Source: a virus. Taken from it: a DNA stretch of 32,175 bases. The notes beneath the pieces were generated by a model. It had not been told where the DNA came from. It saw nothing but the letters and a program-made list of their open reading frames with translations, and ran no database searches. Below are positions 1 through 7,175 of this stretch, in pieces. The stretch spans positions 1-32,175 of IMG/VR virus record IMGVR_UViG_3300032011_000068. One strand, 5' to 3'. The position numbers and the translations under genes are program-made. The first letter of the stretch is position 1. Each line of letters begins with the position of its first letter.

Positions 1-486
1 AGATCACTTGTAGCAACTAGAGAGATTGGGTTTCTTCCTGGAGATCATGAGGATAAATCTCTACTTTATCAAATTCCTTATAAGAATATGGTGAAGTTTA
101 TGTTTCAGATGCCAGATGATACTTCATTTGATATGCTCTATTCAAATTTGAAGGCACAGGGAACTATTGGTTTTTGGAGTACTTCTTTTATAAGGGGTAC
201 AACCTTTGATAATTCTATTATTCTTGTAGATGAGTTTCAAAACTTGAATTTCCATGAACTTGATAGTATAATTACAAGGGTTGGTGAAAATTCTAAAATT
301 ATGTTTTGTGGTGATGCCACTCAAACAGATTTGGTTAAACAGAATGAAAGAAATGGTATTTTTGAATTTATGGAAATTATAAAAAATATGCCATCTTTTG
401 ATGTTATAGAGTTCAACGCTGAAGATATCTGTAGAAGTGGATTAGTTAAAGAGTACATCATAGCAAAAATGGAACTTAATTTATGA
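1..486 (+). CDS. phoH: PhoH-like P-loop ATPase, C-terminal part (5' end outside window)
   Basis: The frame is open from base 1, so the gene begins upstream of the window. The first in-frame ATG at 88 is internal, because the residues before it already fit the family (GFLPGD at about nt 28-45). Further motifs are a Walker B-type VDEFQN (about nt 226-243) and MFCGDATQTD (about nt 301-330), both typical of the PhoH ATPase domain. The Walker A loop should lie just upstream and is not visible. PhoH-like proteins are common in T4-like marine phages. They are often listed with the phosphate regulon, but their role in phage is not settled and an RNA-related role is also possible. The stop overlaps the next start (ATGA), which suggests translational coupling to the nuclease. 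The family call is firm; the function is not. Confidence 0.9.
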   Translation, partial: RSLVATREIGFLPGDHEDKSLLYQIPYKNMVKFMFQMPDDTSFDMLYSNLKAQGTIGFWSTSFIRGTTFDNSIILVDEFQNLNFHELDSIITRVGENSKIMFCGDATQTDLVKQNERNGIFEFMEIIKNMPSFDVIEFNAEDICRSGLVKEYIIAKMELNL

Positions 487-1166
487 TTTTTAATCATGTT
501 GATTTGAATCTTTCTTCATTAGAAAGAGAAACTATTGATGGTGTTAGATACTATAAGATTCCCGAATCTGGTGAGGTTATTAAGTTAGTATCTATTACTT
601 CAATTATTAGTTTTATTACTCGGGATTTCTTTATAAAATGGAGAAAGAAGGTAGGTGTAGAGGAGGCTAATAAAATTACCAAGGCTGCAACTAGTAGAGG
701 AACAGACATGCATACTCTTGCTGAATGTTATCTATGTAATAGAGAACTCCCTCCAGTTCAACCTTTATCACAATATCTTTTTAAGCAGGCAAAACCAGAT
801 CTTGATAAGATTGGTAATATTCACGCTATTGAACAACCATTGTTTAGTAAACAACTTGGTGTAGCTGGTACTGTTGATTGTATTGGTGAATATAATGGAG
901 AACTTTCCATTATTGATTTTAAGACTAGTAAAAAGCCCAAACCAAGAGATTGGATTGATAATTATTTTGTTCAGTGTGCAGCATACGCTTGTATGTTATA
1001 TGAAATGACTGGCATTGTAATTAAGAAATTTGTAATCATTATGTCCTGTGAGAATGGAGAAGTAGAAGTCTATGAAGAATACGACAAGAAAAAATATATT
1101 AAAATACTCTCAAAGTATATTAGAGAATTCGTTACTTCTAAGTTACAAGAATATGCCAAAAACTGA
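483..1166 (+). CDS. PD-(D/E)XK exonuclease, RecB/Cas4-like
   Basis: This 227-residue protein shows the RecB-type nuclease motifs in order. There is a G-T-D-M-H-x-L-A-E segment around residues 73-81, a metal-binding Asp in G-T-V-D (D132), the core I-I-D-F-K (D145 and K147), and the Q-x-x-x-Y motif (Q164, Y168) that marks the RecB/Cas4/AddB branch. It is therefore predicted to be a metal-dependent DNA exonuclease acting in phage DNA replication, recombination or host DNA breakdown. The start overlaps the phoH stop by four bases, and its own end overlaps gp33 by 14 bases, so the genes form one rightward replication and transcription operon. Family membership is well supported. Polarity and substrate cannot be read from sequence. 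Confidence 0.85.
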   Translation: MIFNHVDLNLSSLERETIDGVRYYKIPESGEVIKLVSITSIISFITRDFFIKWRKKVGVEEANKITKAATSRGTDMHTLAECYLCNRELPPVQPLSQYLFKQAKPDLDKIGNIHAIEQPLFSKQLGVAGTVDCIGEYNGELSIIDFKTSKKPKPRDWIDNYFVQCAAYACMLYEMTGIVIKKFVIIMSCENGEVEVYEEYDKKKYIKILSKYIREFVTSKLQEYAKN

Positions 1167-1416
1167 TAAAGATATTGATAGTATAATTGAGAAGAAGTTT
1201 TATTCTTCAAAAAAATTTACTGATGAAATAGAATCACTTGCTATTAATAATGGTATGAAGTATATTGATGCTATTGTATTTTTCTGTGAGAAAAATAACT
1301 TAGATGTGGAATCAGTACCTAAATTATTATCTAAACCATTGAAGGAAAAGATTAAATGTGAAGCTATGGAATTAAATTTCCTGAAAAGAACTTCACTAGC
1401 TAAGCTTCCTATCTAA
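1153..1416 (+). CDS. 33: Late promoter transcription accessory protein gp33
   Basis: This 87-residue protein resembles T4 gp33, which bridges host RNA polymerase and the sliding clamp and activates late transcription. The central block N-G-M-K-Y-I-D-A-I-V-F-F-C-E-K-N-N-L matches the T4 pattern F-G-M-S-Y-L-E-A-T-x-A-F-L-E-E-N-S-I, followed by a matching K-E-K-I-K-C-E-A-M-E-L-N-F-L helix. The frame is open upstream to 1072, but that extension lies inside the nuclease gene. The ATG at 1153 gives the usual short gp33 length and a 14-base overlap. The stop overlaps the gp59 start (TAATG). Its presence fits the ATAAATA late promoters found elsewhere in the window. Confidence 0.85.
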   Translation: MPKTDKDIDSIIEKKFYSSKKFTDEIESLAINNGMKYIDAIVFFCEKNNLDVESVPKLLSKPLKEKIKCEAMELNFLKRTSLAKLPI

Positions 1417-2015
1417 TGATTAAGGTGAACCCTTTTGAGACCTATAAATCCTATCTTGGATTAAAAAATCATTTTACAAGAGAAAACTATGACTATCATA
1501 AGTATTGTGGTAAATCAAGAGCATCATTAAAATCCTTTTATAGGCGAAAGGATAGGATTTTCTTTGAGCGCCTTAGTAGACAGAAAAAGGATAATGAAGT
1601 ATTAGATTTCTTTGTTTCTAACTTTGTAAGTACCACTGATCCACAAACTTTATGGATTGGTGAGATTATGAGGAATGGTGAGAAGGAATATACAGATTGG
1701 AAAAGAAAAGTTCAATCACTATCTTATGTCTTTAGAGATGAGTCTGAGAATATATTTTCATCTAATAAGGTAGATGATGTATTTGATTGTTCTAATGGTC
1801 ATCCTATTATTTTAAAAATGTTTTTAAATGATGAGGTTAGTATAGAGACTATGGTAATATATGATAAAATATTAAAATATGCTTCTGATTTTGATAAGAA
1901 ATTGAAAGATCCTGTGTGGGAAACCGTAAGTTTAAAGATTAAAAAATATTCTTCCTTTTTGAATATAGATGTAAATAACTATAAGAAAATATTAAAAAAA
2001 ATTATTCTGGATTAG
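1416..2015 (+). CDS. 59: Loader of replicative helicase, gp59
   Basis: This 199-residue protein matches T4 gp59 (217 residues) along its length. Matching parts include the N-terminal F-E-T-Y-K-S-Y-L segment, the K-Y-x-W/G-K-x-R region, R-R-K-D-R-I-F-F-E-R-L-S, the F-V-S-N-F-V-x-T-x-D-x-x-W-I-G-E-I stretch, and the C-terminal helices ending near V-W-E-T-V-S-L-K-I-K-K-Y. In T4, gp59 binds fork DNA and gp32-coated ssDNA and loads the gp41 helicase for recombination-dependent replication. It starts by TAATG overlap with gp33, and gp32 follows one gene later. The protein is basic, as expected for a fork-DNA binder. Confidence 0.88.
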   Translation: MIKVNPFETYKSYLGLKNHFTRENYDYHKYCGKSRASLKSFYRRKDRIFFERLSRQKKDNEVLDFFVSNFVSTTDPQTLWIGEIMRNGEKEYTDWKRKVQSLSYVFRDESENIFSSNKVDDVFDCSNGHPIILKMFLNDEVSIETMVIYDKILKYASDFDKKLKDPVWETVSLKIKKYSSFLNIDVNNYKKILKKIILD

Positions 2016-2017
2016 AT

Positions 2018-2344
2018 ATGACATTTTTTCAATCAGAGATAGTTCAAGAGGAAATCAATCGAATAGCTGAACTTCAGGAAAAGGTATATTCTGATGTTTT
2101 TTCTGTCCCAAATATGAATAAGTCGGAAAAGATAGAACATATTAATCTCTTGGAAGAATTATTAAAAAAACAAGAGATACTTTATTTTAGATTGAATATG
2201 TCTGATGATCCTGAAGCAAAAGCTATGAAGCAACAAATTATTGAAGGGGCTTCTTCATTGGGATATTCTAGGGATACTGATTTTTCTCAAGTTTTTAAGA
2301 ATATGAATGATGTTATTAGAAGGTTGAAAGCCTCACTTGACTAA
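2018..2344 (+). CDS. DUF1825-family protein, cyanobacterial type
   Basis: This 108-residue, largely helical protein begins M-T-F-F-Q-S-E-I-V-Q-E-E and contains L-L-K-K-Q-E-I-L-Y-F-R-L and S-D-D-P-E-A-K-A-M-K. I recognise these as features of DUF1825, a family found in cyanobacteria and in cyanomyoviruses. Function is unknown. It starts two bases after gp59 ends and is followed by gp32, so it lies inside the replisome gene set and may act with those proteins; this is inference from position only. Its last codons contain the -35 box of the gp32 promoter. This gene is the best evidence in the window that the host is a cyanobacterium. Confidence 0.82.
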   Translation: MTFFQSEIVQEEINRIAELQEKVYSDVFSVPNMNKSEKIEHINLLEELLKKQEILYFRLNMSDDPEAKAMKQQIIEGASSLGYSRDTDFSQVFKNMNDVIRRLKASLD

Positions 2345-2365
2345 GAATGATATATCTGTTATAAT
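2337..2365 (+). promoter_or_regulatory. Sigma70-type early promoter for gp32
   Basis: The -35 box is TTGACT (2337-2342), followed by a 17-nt spacer and the -10 box TATAAT (2360-2365). A TG one base before the -10 makes it extended. The -35 overlaps the stop of the preceding gene. It shares ATCTGTTATAATA with the promoter at 19757-19785. Transcription should begin near 2372 and give gp32 its own early or middle mRNA with a leader of about 70 nt. Confidence 0.85.
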
Positions 2366-2371
2366 AGAATC

Positions 2372-2392
2372 ATGAGGCTACCTAATCCTCAT
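2372..2392 (+). promoter_or_regulatory. Hairpin at the 5' end of the gp32 leader
   Basis: ATGAGG (2372-2377) pairs with CCTCAT (2387-2392) around a 9-nt loop, at or next to the predicted transcript start. T4 gp32 represses its own translation through a structured 5' leader, so this hairpin could stabilise the mRNA or take part in such control. I could not find a convincing pseudoknot partner for the loop. A good Shine-Dalgarno (GAGG, 2432-2435) precedes the gp32 ATG at 2441. Confidence 0.45.
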
Positions 2393-2440
2393 AAACTAAG
2401 CTAAGGGATACAGACCAAATACAACGAATACGAGGTACAA

Positions 2441-3370
2441 ATGGGTTTTAGCGACTTAAAAAAGGCATCTTCATTGGGCTCTCTTACCAATAAATTGGTA
2501 AAAGAAGTTGAAAAGATGAATAGTTCTGGAAGTAATTCTGATGAACGTCTTTGGAAACCAGAGATGGATAAATCAGGTAATGGTTATGCTGTTATTAGAT
2601 TTCTTCCTGCTGTTGATGGAGAAGAATTGCCTTGGGCTAAATTGTTTACTCATGCATTTCAAGGTCCTGGTGGATGGTATATTGAGAACTCTCTCACTAC
2701 TATCTCAGGTAAGGATCCTGTTAGTGATTTGAATAGAGAATTGTGGAATAGTGGTAGTGAACAGGATAAAGATACTGTACGCAAACAAAAGCGTAAGCTG
2801 AGTTTCTATAGTAACATTTATGTTGTTAAAGATCCTACCAATCCTCAGAATGAGGGCAAAGTTTTTCTTTATAAGTATGGAAGAAAAATCTTTGATAAAA
2901 TTATGGATGTGATGCAGCCAGAATTTGAGGATGAATCACCGATTAATCCTTTTGATTTTTGGGAAGGTGCTAACTTTAAACTGAAACTTCAGAAGAAAGA
3001 TGGTTACTGGAATTATGATAAGTCCGAATTTGATAATCAAACTCCTCTATTAGAGGATGATGAAGCACTTGAAGCACTTTGGAAGAAACAATATTCTTTA
3101 TCTGCTATTACTGCTCCCGATCAATTCAAAACTTATGATGAATTGAAAAAGAGGCTTGATTATGTTCTTGGAAATAAGAGTAATAATCAGAAAGTTACCA
3201 GTGAAGAATTGGATTATGATACTACTTCTCAAATTGAAACCAAAAGAGTTTCAGATGAGGAAGTATTGAAGAAACTTGAGAAGAGTGTTGCTAAAAGTAA
3301 AAAATCACCCCCATCAGAAGATGAAGATGATGATACTCTAAGCTATTTTCAAAAATTAGCTGATTCTTAA
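2441..3370 (+). CDS. 32: Single-stranded DNA-binding protein gp32
   Basis: This 309-residue protein (T4 gp32: 301) coats ssDNA at the replication fork and in recombination. It has a basic N-terminal arm, an OB core with N-G-Y-A-V-I-R-F-L-P, W-Y-I-E-N, Y-S-N-I-Y-V-V-K-D-P and N-E-G-K-V-F-L-Y-K-Y-G, and W-E-G-A-N-F-K-L-K-L, and an acidic tail (E-D-E-D-D-D) of the type that binds partner proteins. The zinc site is missing. Only the first ligand, a His in F-T-H-A-F, remains, and the whole protein has no cysteine, while T4 uses three. A serine/glycine and charged stretch replaces that loop. The gene follows gp59 and DUF1825 but has its own promoter and leader, consistent with higher expression. 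Confidence 0.93.
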   Translation: MGFSDLKKASSLGSLTNKLVKEVEKMNSSGSNSDERLWKPEMDKSGNGYAVIRFLPAVDGEELPWAKLFTHAFQGPGGWYIENSLTTISGKDPVSDLNRELWNSGSEQDKDTVRKQKRKLSFYSNIYVVKDPTNPQNEGKVFLYKYGRKIFDKIMDVMQPEFEDESPINPFDFWEGANFKLKLQKKDGYWNYDKSEFDNQTPLLEDDEALEALWKKQYSLSAITAPDQFKTYDELKKRLDYVLGNKSNNQKVTSEELDYDTTSQIETKRVSDEEVLKKLEKSVAKSKKSPPSEDEDDDTLSYFQKLADS

Positions 3371-3374
3371 AATA

Positions 3375-3410
3375 AAGGGAGGGGGGGTTTTTAACTCTTC
3401 CTCCTTTTTT
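3375..3410. terminator. Terminator between convergent gp32 and gp53
   Basis: AAGGGAGG (3375-3382) pairs with CCTCCTTT (3400-3407), with one G-T wobble and a 17-nt loop, and runs into a T tract. On the minus strand the same stem is followed by TTTATTTT, so it can serve both directions. The gp53 stop codon lies in the T tract. The run of seven G in the left arm stands out in this AT-rich sequence. Confidence 0.65.
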
Positions 3411-4074
3411 AATTATAAAGTCTTGCATTACTACCTTTTACTAAATTCTTAGAAACATATTGACTACTTCCTTTTTTGTATGACATTATAGATTCCATAT
3501 CATTAATTATGGTATTAATATATTTGGATTTTAATATGTAAATATTTCTCTTATCATTATCTATTTTAGTTTCATATTGATAGTTTGTAATACCAACAGT
3601 AAAATTATTAGCTATTATTTCAATACCATTATCATAGTATGTCATACTGAAATCATTAGGAACTTCTAAACCTTTTTTAATAATGATTTTACCTTCACTA
3701 TTCAATATTTGAGTTGTTTCATAATGATGAACACCAAGGAAATTTTCTTCTGTATTATATTTACTTATTAAGTAATTGTGGAATGACTCTTGGCTTAGTG
3801 GCCATTCACTTTCAACATTTAAAATATTATTAGAAAGTAGTATTAACCAATCTAAATTCTGATCATTATATACTTTATATGCAATATTGTCTGGCCTCTC
3901 ATCACCTACAATTTTGTATTTTGTAAAATTAGACAAATCTTTAAATATGTCTTGATTTATTTCAGCTTTTTTGAATATGTTTTTTACTCTAATATAGTCT
4001 GATATATTTTTTGAATTAGATTCTCTACTTATGTAATCGAATTCTGGTATGTATCTGAAATATGGTTTTGACAT
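3409..4074 (-). CDS. 53: Baseplate wedge subunit gp53
   Basis: This 221-residue protein matches T4 gp53 (196 residues), a wedge component that binds near the hub and primes sheath assembly. The match is clearest in the LysM-like segment: Y-K-I-V-G-D-E-R-P-D-N-I-A-Y-K-V-Y, then D-L-D-W-L-I-L-L-S-N-N-I-L-like helix residues and E-W-P-L-S-Q-E-S-F-H-N-Y-L. The N-terminal Y-F-R-Y-I-P-E-F-D-Y-I also fits the family. It is the last gene of the leftward unit, starting three bases after the gp48 stop with no promoter in between, so it is co-transcribed with gp48. Its stop codon lies in the shared terminator. Confidence 0.85.
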   Translation of the reverse strand: MSKPYFRYIPEFDYISRESNSKNISDYIRVKNIFKKAEINQDIFKDLSNFTKYKIVGDERPDNIAYKVYNDQNLDWLILLSNNILNVESEWPLSQESFHNYLISKYNTEENFLGVHHYETTQILNSEGKIIIKKGLEVPNDFSMTYYDNGIEIIANNFTVGITNYQYETKIDNDKRNIYILKSKYINTIINDMESIMSYKKGSSQYVSKNLVKGSNARLYN

Positions 4075-4077
4075 TTA

Positions 4078-5511
4078 TTAATAACCTGTTGTTGATGTAT
4101 TAAGATCATCACTATCTCCATCATATTCATCAGCATATATTGGTGACAATTCACTTAAAGATAGATTAATTGTATATTGAGTCATGGAACCTCCATCGTA
4201 AGTGGTATTAGATGATCCATCACCATATTTAACATCAAGATCAGTTAAAGCGCATGTCTTAAATTTATTTAGATATGGGTGGAGTTGATCTGATTGGGAA
4301 TCCCTGCCCCCCATTATATACTTTACGTCAAATACTCTTGGTGCTTTTAGGAATAGATTAGAGGTGGATCTTTGGGGTGCCATGTTCCTTTTTAAGGATC
4401 TTATAATTGCTCTAATTTGTCTGGATTCATTTTCACTTCTTGGAGTTAGAAGCCAATTGAACTTGAATGTTCTAAGCTTTGGGCCATTAAACAATAATTC
4501 CATATTATTATTAATAACCATACCAGATTGTCTTTTTATAAGACCACTAACACCAACAGCTTTTCCAGCAAACCATGATGTAAGTGCATTTTGTGTACTT
4601 GGATCTTTGATAATTTTATTAAAATCATCTCCCATGTTAACAAACACTTCCTTTAAAGTGTTCCAACTCGGATCGCTCATAAATTTACTAGAATGACCAG
4701 CCATGGCTAATTGAAGAGCATTTTGTTCTCCACTGCCCCAAGAAGTTGATTGTGATTCTCCTTTTCCTGGAACCATTGGGAGTTGATAAGTTTCCCAAAT
4801 TTCTTTTTCTGCATCAGGTCTTGGTGCACCTGCACCATAGTTTGTGTTGTCAATAGTATTCAATCCTGGTGGTTTATAATCGAATGCAGTTAATTGAATA
4901 AAATCGAAATTAGCTTGAAACTGTTCAGATAAGTTTAATGGATATTTGTAATAAGTTTTTTTTCCACCTACTTTTACAACATCTTCACCTTCTATTGCAT
5001 TTGTAATACTGTTATCTTCTTTTGAAGCATTAGCTAATGGTTCGTTTTCTGTATCGGTAAATTGTTCTAGGTTTTCTATCACAACCACCTCCCCAGCAAG
5101 ATTGATCCTATTATCTCCAGATACACCTCCTGGGGTTTTGTTATCATAGGCAATTTTTTGTACTCTGGCTTGTTCTTCTGGTGATGAGTAATTACTCGAT
5201 GTTTCAATGATAGTTTTTGTAACAGATTTCATAGTATATTCTATAGAATTTCTTCCTACACCGCTATTATAAAATTTTTCACGTTTAAATTCTTGTACTG
5301 TTAAATTTCCTTTGTTTGCTACATTATGAGCATATGTAAAGGCATTTTCTGGAACAAATGTATCAGCTTTCATTGTGGCATAAAGATTGCCATTATTACC
5401 ATCAGATTTTATTTCAAAAAATTTAGTTTCTCCAGTTGTTTTATTAGTCACCAAGTTACCTCTCACTCCTTCAAAGGTATGAATATTTTTTATTTCGGTA
5501 CTATCAGACAT
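4078..5511 (-). CDS. 48: Baseplate tail tube cap gp48
   Basis: This 477-residue protein is longer than T4 gp48 (364). The C-terminal 200 residues fit the tail-tube-like fold of gp48: F-N-G-P-K-L-R-T-F-K-F-N-W-L-L-T-P-R-S, a helix with R-Q-I-R-A-I-I-R-S-L-K-R, then L-F-L-K-A-P-R-V-F-D-V-K-Y and a final S-L-S-E-L-S-P-I-Y-A-D-E-Y. In T4, gp48 and gp54 cap the hub and start tube polymerisation. The first 170 residues are polar with low similarity to T4. A late promoter (5536-5542, minus strand) lies 24 nt before the start, inside the end of the upstream gene, so gp48 and gp53 can be expressed separately from gp4. gp54 is the related alternative but is better matched at 6384. Confidence 0.82.
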   Translation of the reverse strand: MSDSTEIKNIHTFEGVRGNLVTNKTTGETKFFEIKSDGNNGNLYATMKADTFVPENAFTYAHNVANKGNLTVQEFKREKFYNSGVGRNSIEYTMKSVTKTIIETSSNYSSPEEQARVQKIAYDNKTPGGVSGDNRINLAGEVVVIENLEQFTDTENEPLANASKEDNSITNAIEGEDVVKVGGKKTYYKYPLNLSEQFQANFDFIQLTAFDYKPPGLNTIDNTNYGAGAPRPDAEKEIWETYQLPMVPGKGESQSTSWGSGEQNALQLAMAGHSSKFMSDPSWNTLKEVFVNMGDDFNKIIKDPSTQNALTSWFAGKAVGVSGLIKRQSGMVINNNMELLFNGPKLRTFKFNWLLTPRSENESRQIRAIIRSLKRNMAPQRSTSNLFLKAPRVFDVKYIMGGRDSQSDQLHPYLNKFKTCALTDLDVKYGDGSSNTTYDGGSMTQYTINLSLSELSPIYADEYDGDSDDLNTSTTGY

Positions 5512-5530
5512 TGGGTATTTAGATTCCTAT

Positions 5531-5905
5531 TTAATTATTTATCTTGAAATTTTGATATGGAATGGAACGTAAGTCATTTAATTCCATTGGATATACAATA
5601 TGTAAATTTCCTATTGTTCTTAACCAATCATAATTATGAAATCCTGGCCAGTGATAATTCATTCCCCTAAATCCCCATTTGAATAAACCTGTTGTAGCTA
5701 TTAGTGGGAATTGGTCATATTCTATTCTATATGTCTTAGGGTCGTATATAAAGGTATAGTATTTTCCAACATCAGGAATTGGTGTAGTTTCTGAAAGGAT
5801 TTCTATAATAGCCGTCATCATATCATCAACATCAGTCATTGCGGCTATTTCAGTGACGTGTTTATCTAATCTATTTGTTGGATTTTCTAGGTAATTTTTT
5901 TCCAT
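5531..5905 (-). CDS. Conserved cyanomyovirus-type structural-cluster protein, function unknown
   Basis: This 124-residue protein has a helical acidic N-terminal half and an aromatic-rich second half (Y-Y-T-F-I-Y-D-P-K-T, F-K-W-G-F-R-G-M-N-Y-H-W-P-G, then H-I-V-Y and L-R-S-I-P-Y). I have a general impression of similar small proteins in marine T4-like phages but cannot name a T4 equivalent. There is no signal peptide, membrane segment or catalytic motif. It lies between gp4 and gp48, overlaps the gp4 end by 35 bases, and shares the gp4 late promoter, which suggests a virion or assembly role. The gp48 promoter lies in its final codons. If the start is wrong, a later Met could shorten the N-terminus. 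Confidence 0.7.
   Translation of the reverse strand: MEKNYLENPTNRLDKHVTEIAAMTDVDDMMTAIIEILSETTPIPDVGKYYTFIYDPKTYRIEYDQFPLIATTGLFKWGFRGMNYHWPGFHNYDWLRTIGNLHIVYPMELNDLRSIPYQNFKINN
5536..5542 (-). promoter_or_regulatory. T4-type late promoter for gp48-gp53
   Basis: ATAAATA on the minus strand, 24 nt before the gp48 ATG at 5511. The spacing matches the other late boxes in the window (22-29 nt). It overlaps the 3' end of the preceding gene. Confidence 0.7.
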
Positions 5906-6347
5906 ACAATTGATCTTCTGTTATTATTTTAAATTCTAAAGAATTATCTTTACAAAATTCTTTTGCAGCTTCCCACTTAGCTTGGTTTTTTGCGTAGGTT
6001 TGACATTCATAGATATATGATTTTGTAATTCTTTTTCTCTTTTTTGGTTGTTCCGTTTGTTTTTTAGGTTTTACTTCAATTACATATTTTTTTATTTTTC
6101 CATCAGACTCTTTAATTTTCATTAAAAAATCAGGATAGTATCTATGTACTTTATTATCAATAGGTGATACATAAGGAATTGAAAATTCTTCTGATGCATA
6201 TTCCAACACAGAAATATTTCTATCACACCACCTTAAAAATTCTAATTCCCAACTACTTCTATAAATGATATTGTTTGGGTTTCCCAAATACTTTTTAGGA
6301 TTTCTTGGACGAAATTTTCCTTGTGTATATTTAGAATCACTAGGCAT
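5871..6347 (-). CDS. 4: Head completion protein gp4
   Basis: This 158-residue protein matches T4 gp4, which completes the DNA-filled head before tail joining. The start fits well (G-K-F-R-P-R-N-P-K-K-Y-L-G-N-P), then N-I-I-Y-R-S-S-W-E-L-E-F-L-R-W-C-D, the S-I-P-Y-x-S-P-I-D-N-K-V-H-R-Y-Y-P-D-F pattern and V-I-E-V-K-P-K-K-Q-T. The conserved E, D (in Y-P-D-F) and E-V-K form a PD-(D/E)XK nuclease-like core, which agrees with the view of gp4 as a nuclease-fold protein. It is the first gene of the leftward unit, 27 nt after a late promoter. Its end overlaps the next gene by 35 bases. Confidence 0.88.
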   Translation of the reverse strand: MPSDSKYTQGKFRPRNPKKYLGNPNNIIYRSSWELEFLRWCDRNISVLEYASEEFSIPYVSPIDNKVHRYYPDFLMKIKESDGKIKKYVIEVKPKKQTEQPKKRKRITKSYIYECQTYAKNQAKWEAAKEFCKDNSLEFKIITEDQLYGKKLPRKSNK

Positions 6348-6374
6348 CTTACCTACATAGTAATAGTATAAAAA

Positions 6375-6381
6375 TATTTAT
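6375..6381 (-). promoter_or_regulatory. T4-type late promoter for the leftward gp4-gp53 unit
   Basis: ATAAATA on the minus strand, 27 nt before the gp4 ATG at 6347. It is part of a near-palindrome TATAAAAATATTTATA (6367-6382) that ends one base before the divergent gp54 start at 6384. The plus-strand half (TATAAAAATA) is not a clean late box. Confidence 0.75.
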
Positions 6382-6383
6382 AG

Positions 6384-7169
6384 ATGGCTGGGCCAAGACC
6401 TAATAAGATTAAAACGTCTAGTTTAAAGAGTAGGATTATGAATCTTGCTCAGGTTTCTGTATATCAAATTAAATTTGGTAATCTACCTATTAGATATAAT
6501 GACTATGATACTGAAAATATAGAACTTTTATGTGAAAGTGCAGAACTACCTGGAACATCATTCATGACTCATGAACAGTCGAATGATTATGCTGGTATTA
6601 CTGAAAGGTTTGCTTATCGTAGATCTTATACTCAAAAAATTCCCCTTACTTTTATGGTGGATAGGGAGTATAAGGTAATTGATTTCTTTGATAGATGGAT
6701 GGATTATATTAATAATAATGTATCTACATCTGATATGTCTTTTGGTTATAGGATGAAATACCCTGACGGGCCCAGAGGTTATAGGGCTGATATGTTCTTA
6801 ACAAAATTTGAAAAAGATGCTAAGGGTCCATCATTAGAATATAAATTTTTGGGAGCATATCCAGAATCTATTGATAGGATGGGTGTTAATTATAATAATA
6901 GTAATGAAATTTTAAGATGTGTTGTTACTATGTCCTTTGTACGTTATGTTAGGGGTCGTGATACTGCACCACCGCCGGAGTCATCAGCAGGATCAAATCT
7001 TATACTGCAACAACAAGCAGGATTGGAAGCAGGATTGGATGCTGCAACAAATAGTAATATTCGAGGAACCACTAGTCTTGGACTAACTGGTTCTGGAACT
7101 CTCTCTGAAGCGAACGAGATTAGAAATAGTGGAAATGTTAATGCATTCTCTGGTGTTTTTAGCACCTAA
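6384..7169 (+). CDS. 54: Baseplate tail-tube initiator gp54
   Basis: This 261-residue protein has the tail-tube-like fold expected of gp54, which with gp48 forms the platform on which gp19 tube rings assemble. Supporting segments are the N-terminal S-L-K-S-R-I-M-N-L-A-Q, C-E-S-A-E-L-P-G-T-S, Y-R-R-S-Y-T-Q-K-I-P-L-T-F and R-C-V-V-T-M-S-F-V-R-Y-V, which I associate with cyanophage gp54. The last 60 residues are low-complexity, Ser/Gly/Ala-rich. T4 gp54 is 320 residues. The ATG at 6384 has no Shine-Dalgarno. ATG 6438 has AGGA upstream, but the residues before it look conserved, so 6384 is kept. gp54 leads the rightward tail block. A simple gp19-like tube protein is the alternative. Confidence 0.75.
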   Translation: MAGPRPNKIKTSSLKSRIMNLAQVSVYQIKFGNLPIRYNDYDTENIELLCESAELPGTSFMTHEQSNDYAGITERFAYRRSYTQKIPLTFMVDREYKVIDFFDRWMDYINNNVSTSDMSFGYRMKYPDGPRGYRADMFLTKFEKDAKGPSLEYKFLGAYPESIDRMGVNYNNSNEILRCVVTMSFVRYVRGRDTAPPPESSAGSNLILQQQAGLEAGLDAATNSNIRGTTSLGLTGSGTLSEANEIRNSGNVNAFSGVFST

Positions 7170-7175
7170 TAAATA
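7169..7175 (+). promoter_or_regulatory. T4-type late promoter for gp26 and the hub genes
   Basis: ATAAATA overlapping the gp54 stop, 28 nt before the gp26 ATG. It could drive the whole chain of coupled hub genes to about 19742, as I see no terminator before then. Confidence 0.75.

Noticed and set aside
1072-1152. Upstream extension of gp33 to ATG 1072
   Set aside because: The extra 27 residues lie inside the nuclease gene, do not resemble gp33, and ATG 1153 gives the normal length and overlap.
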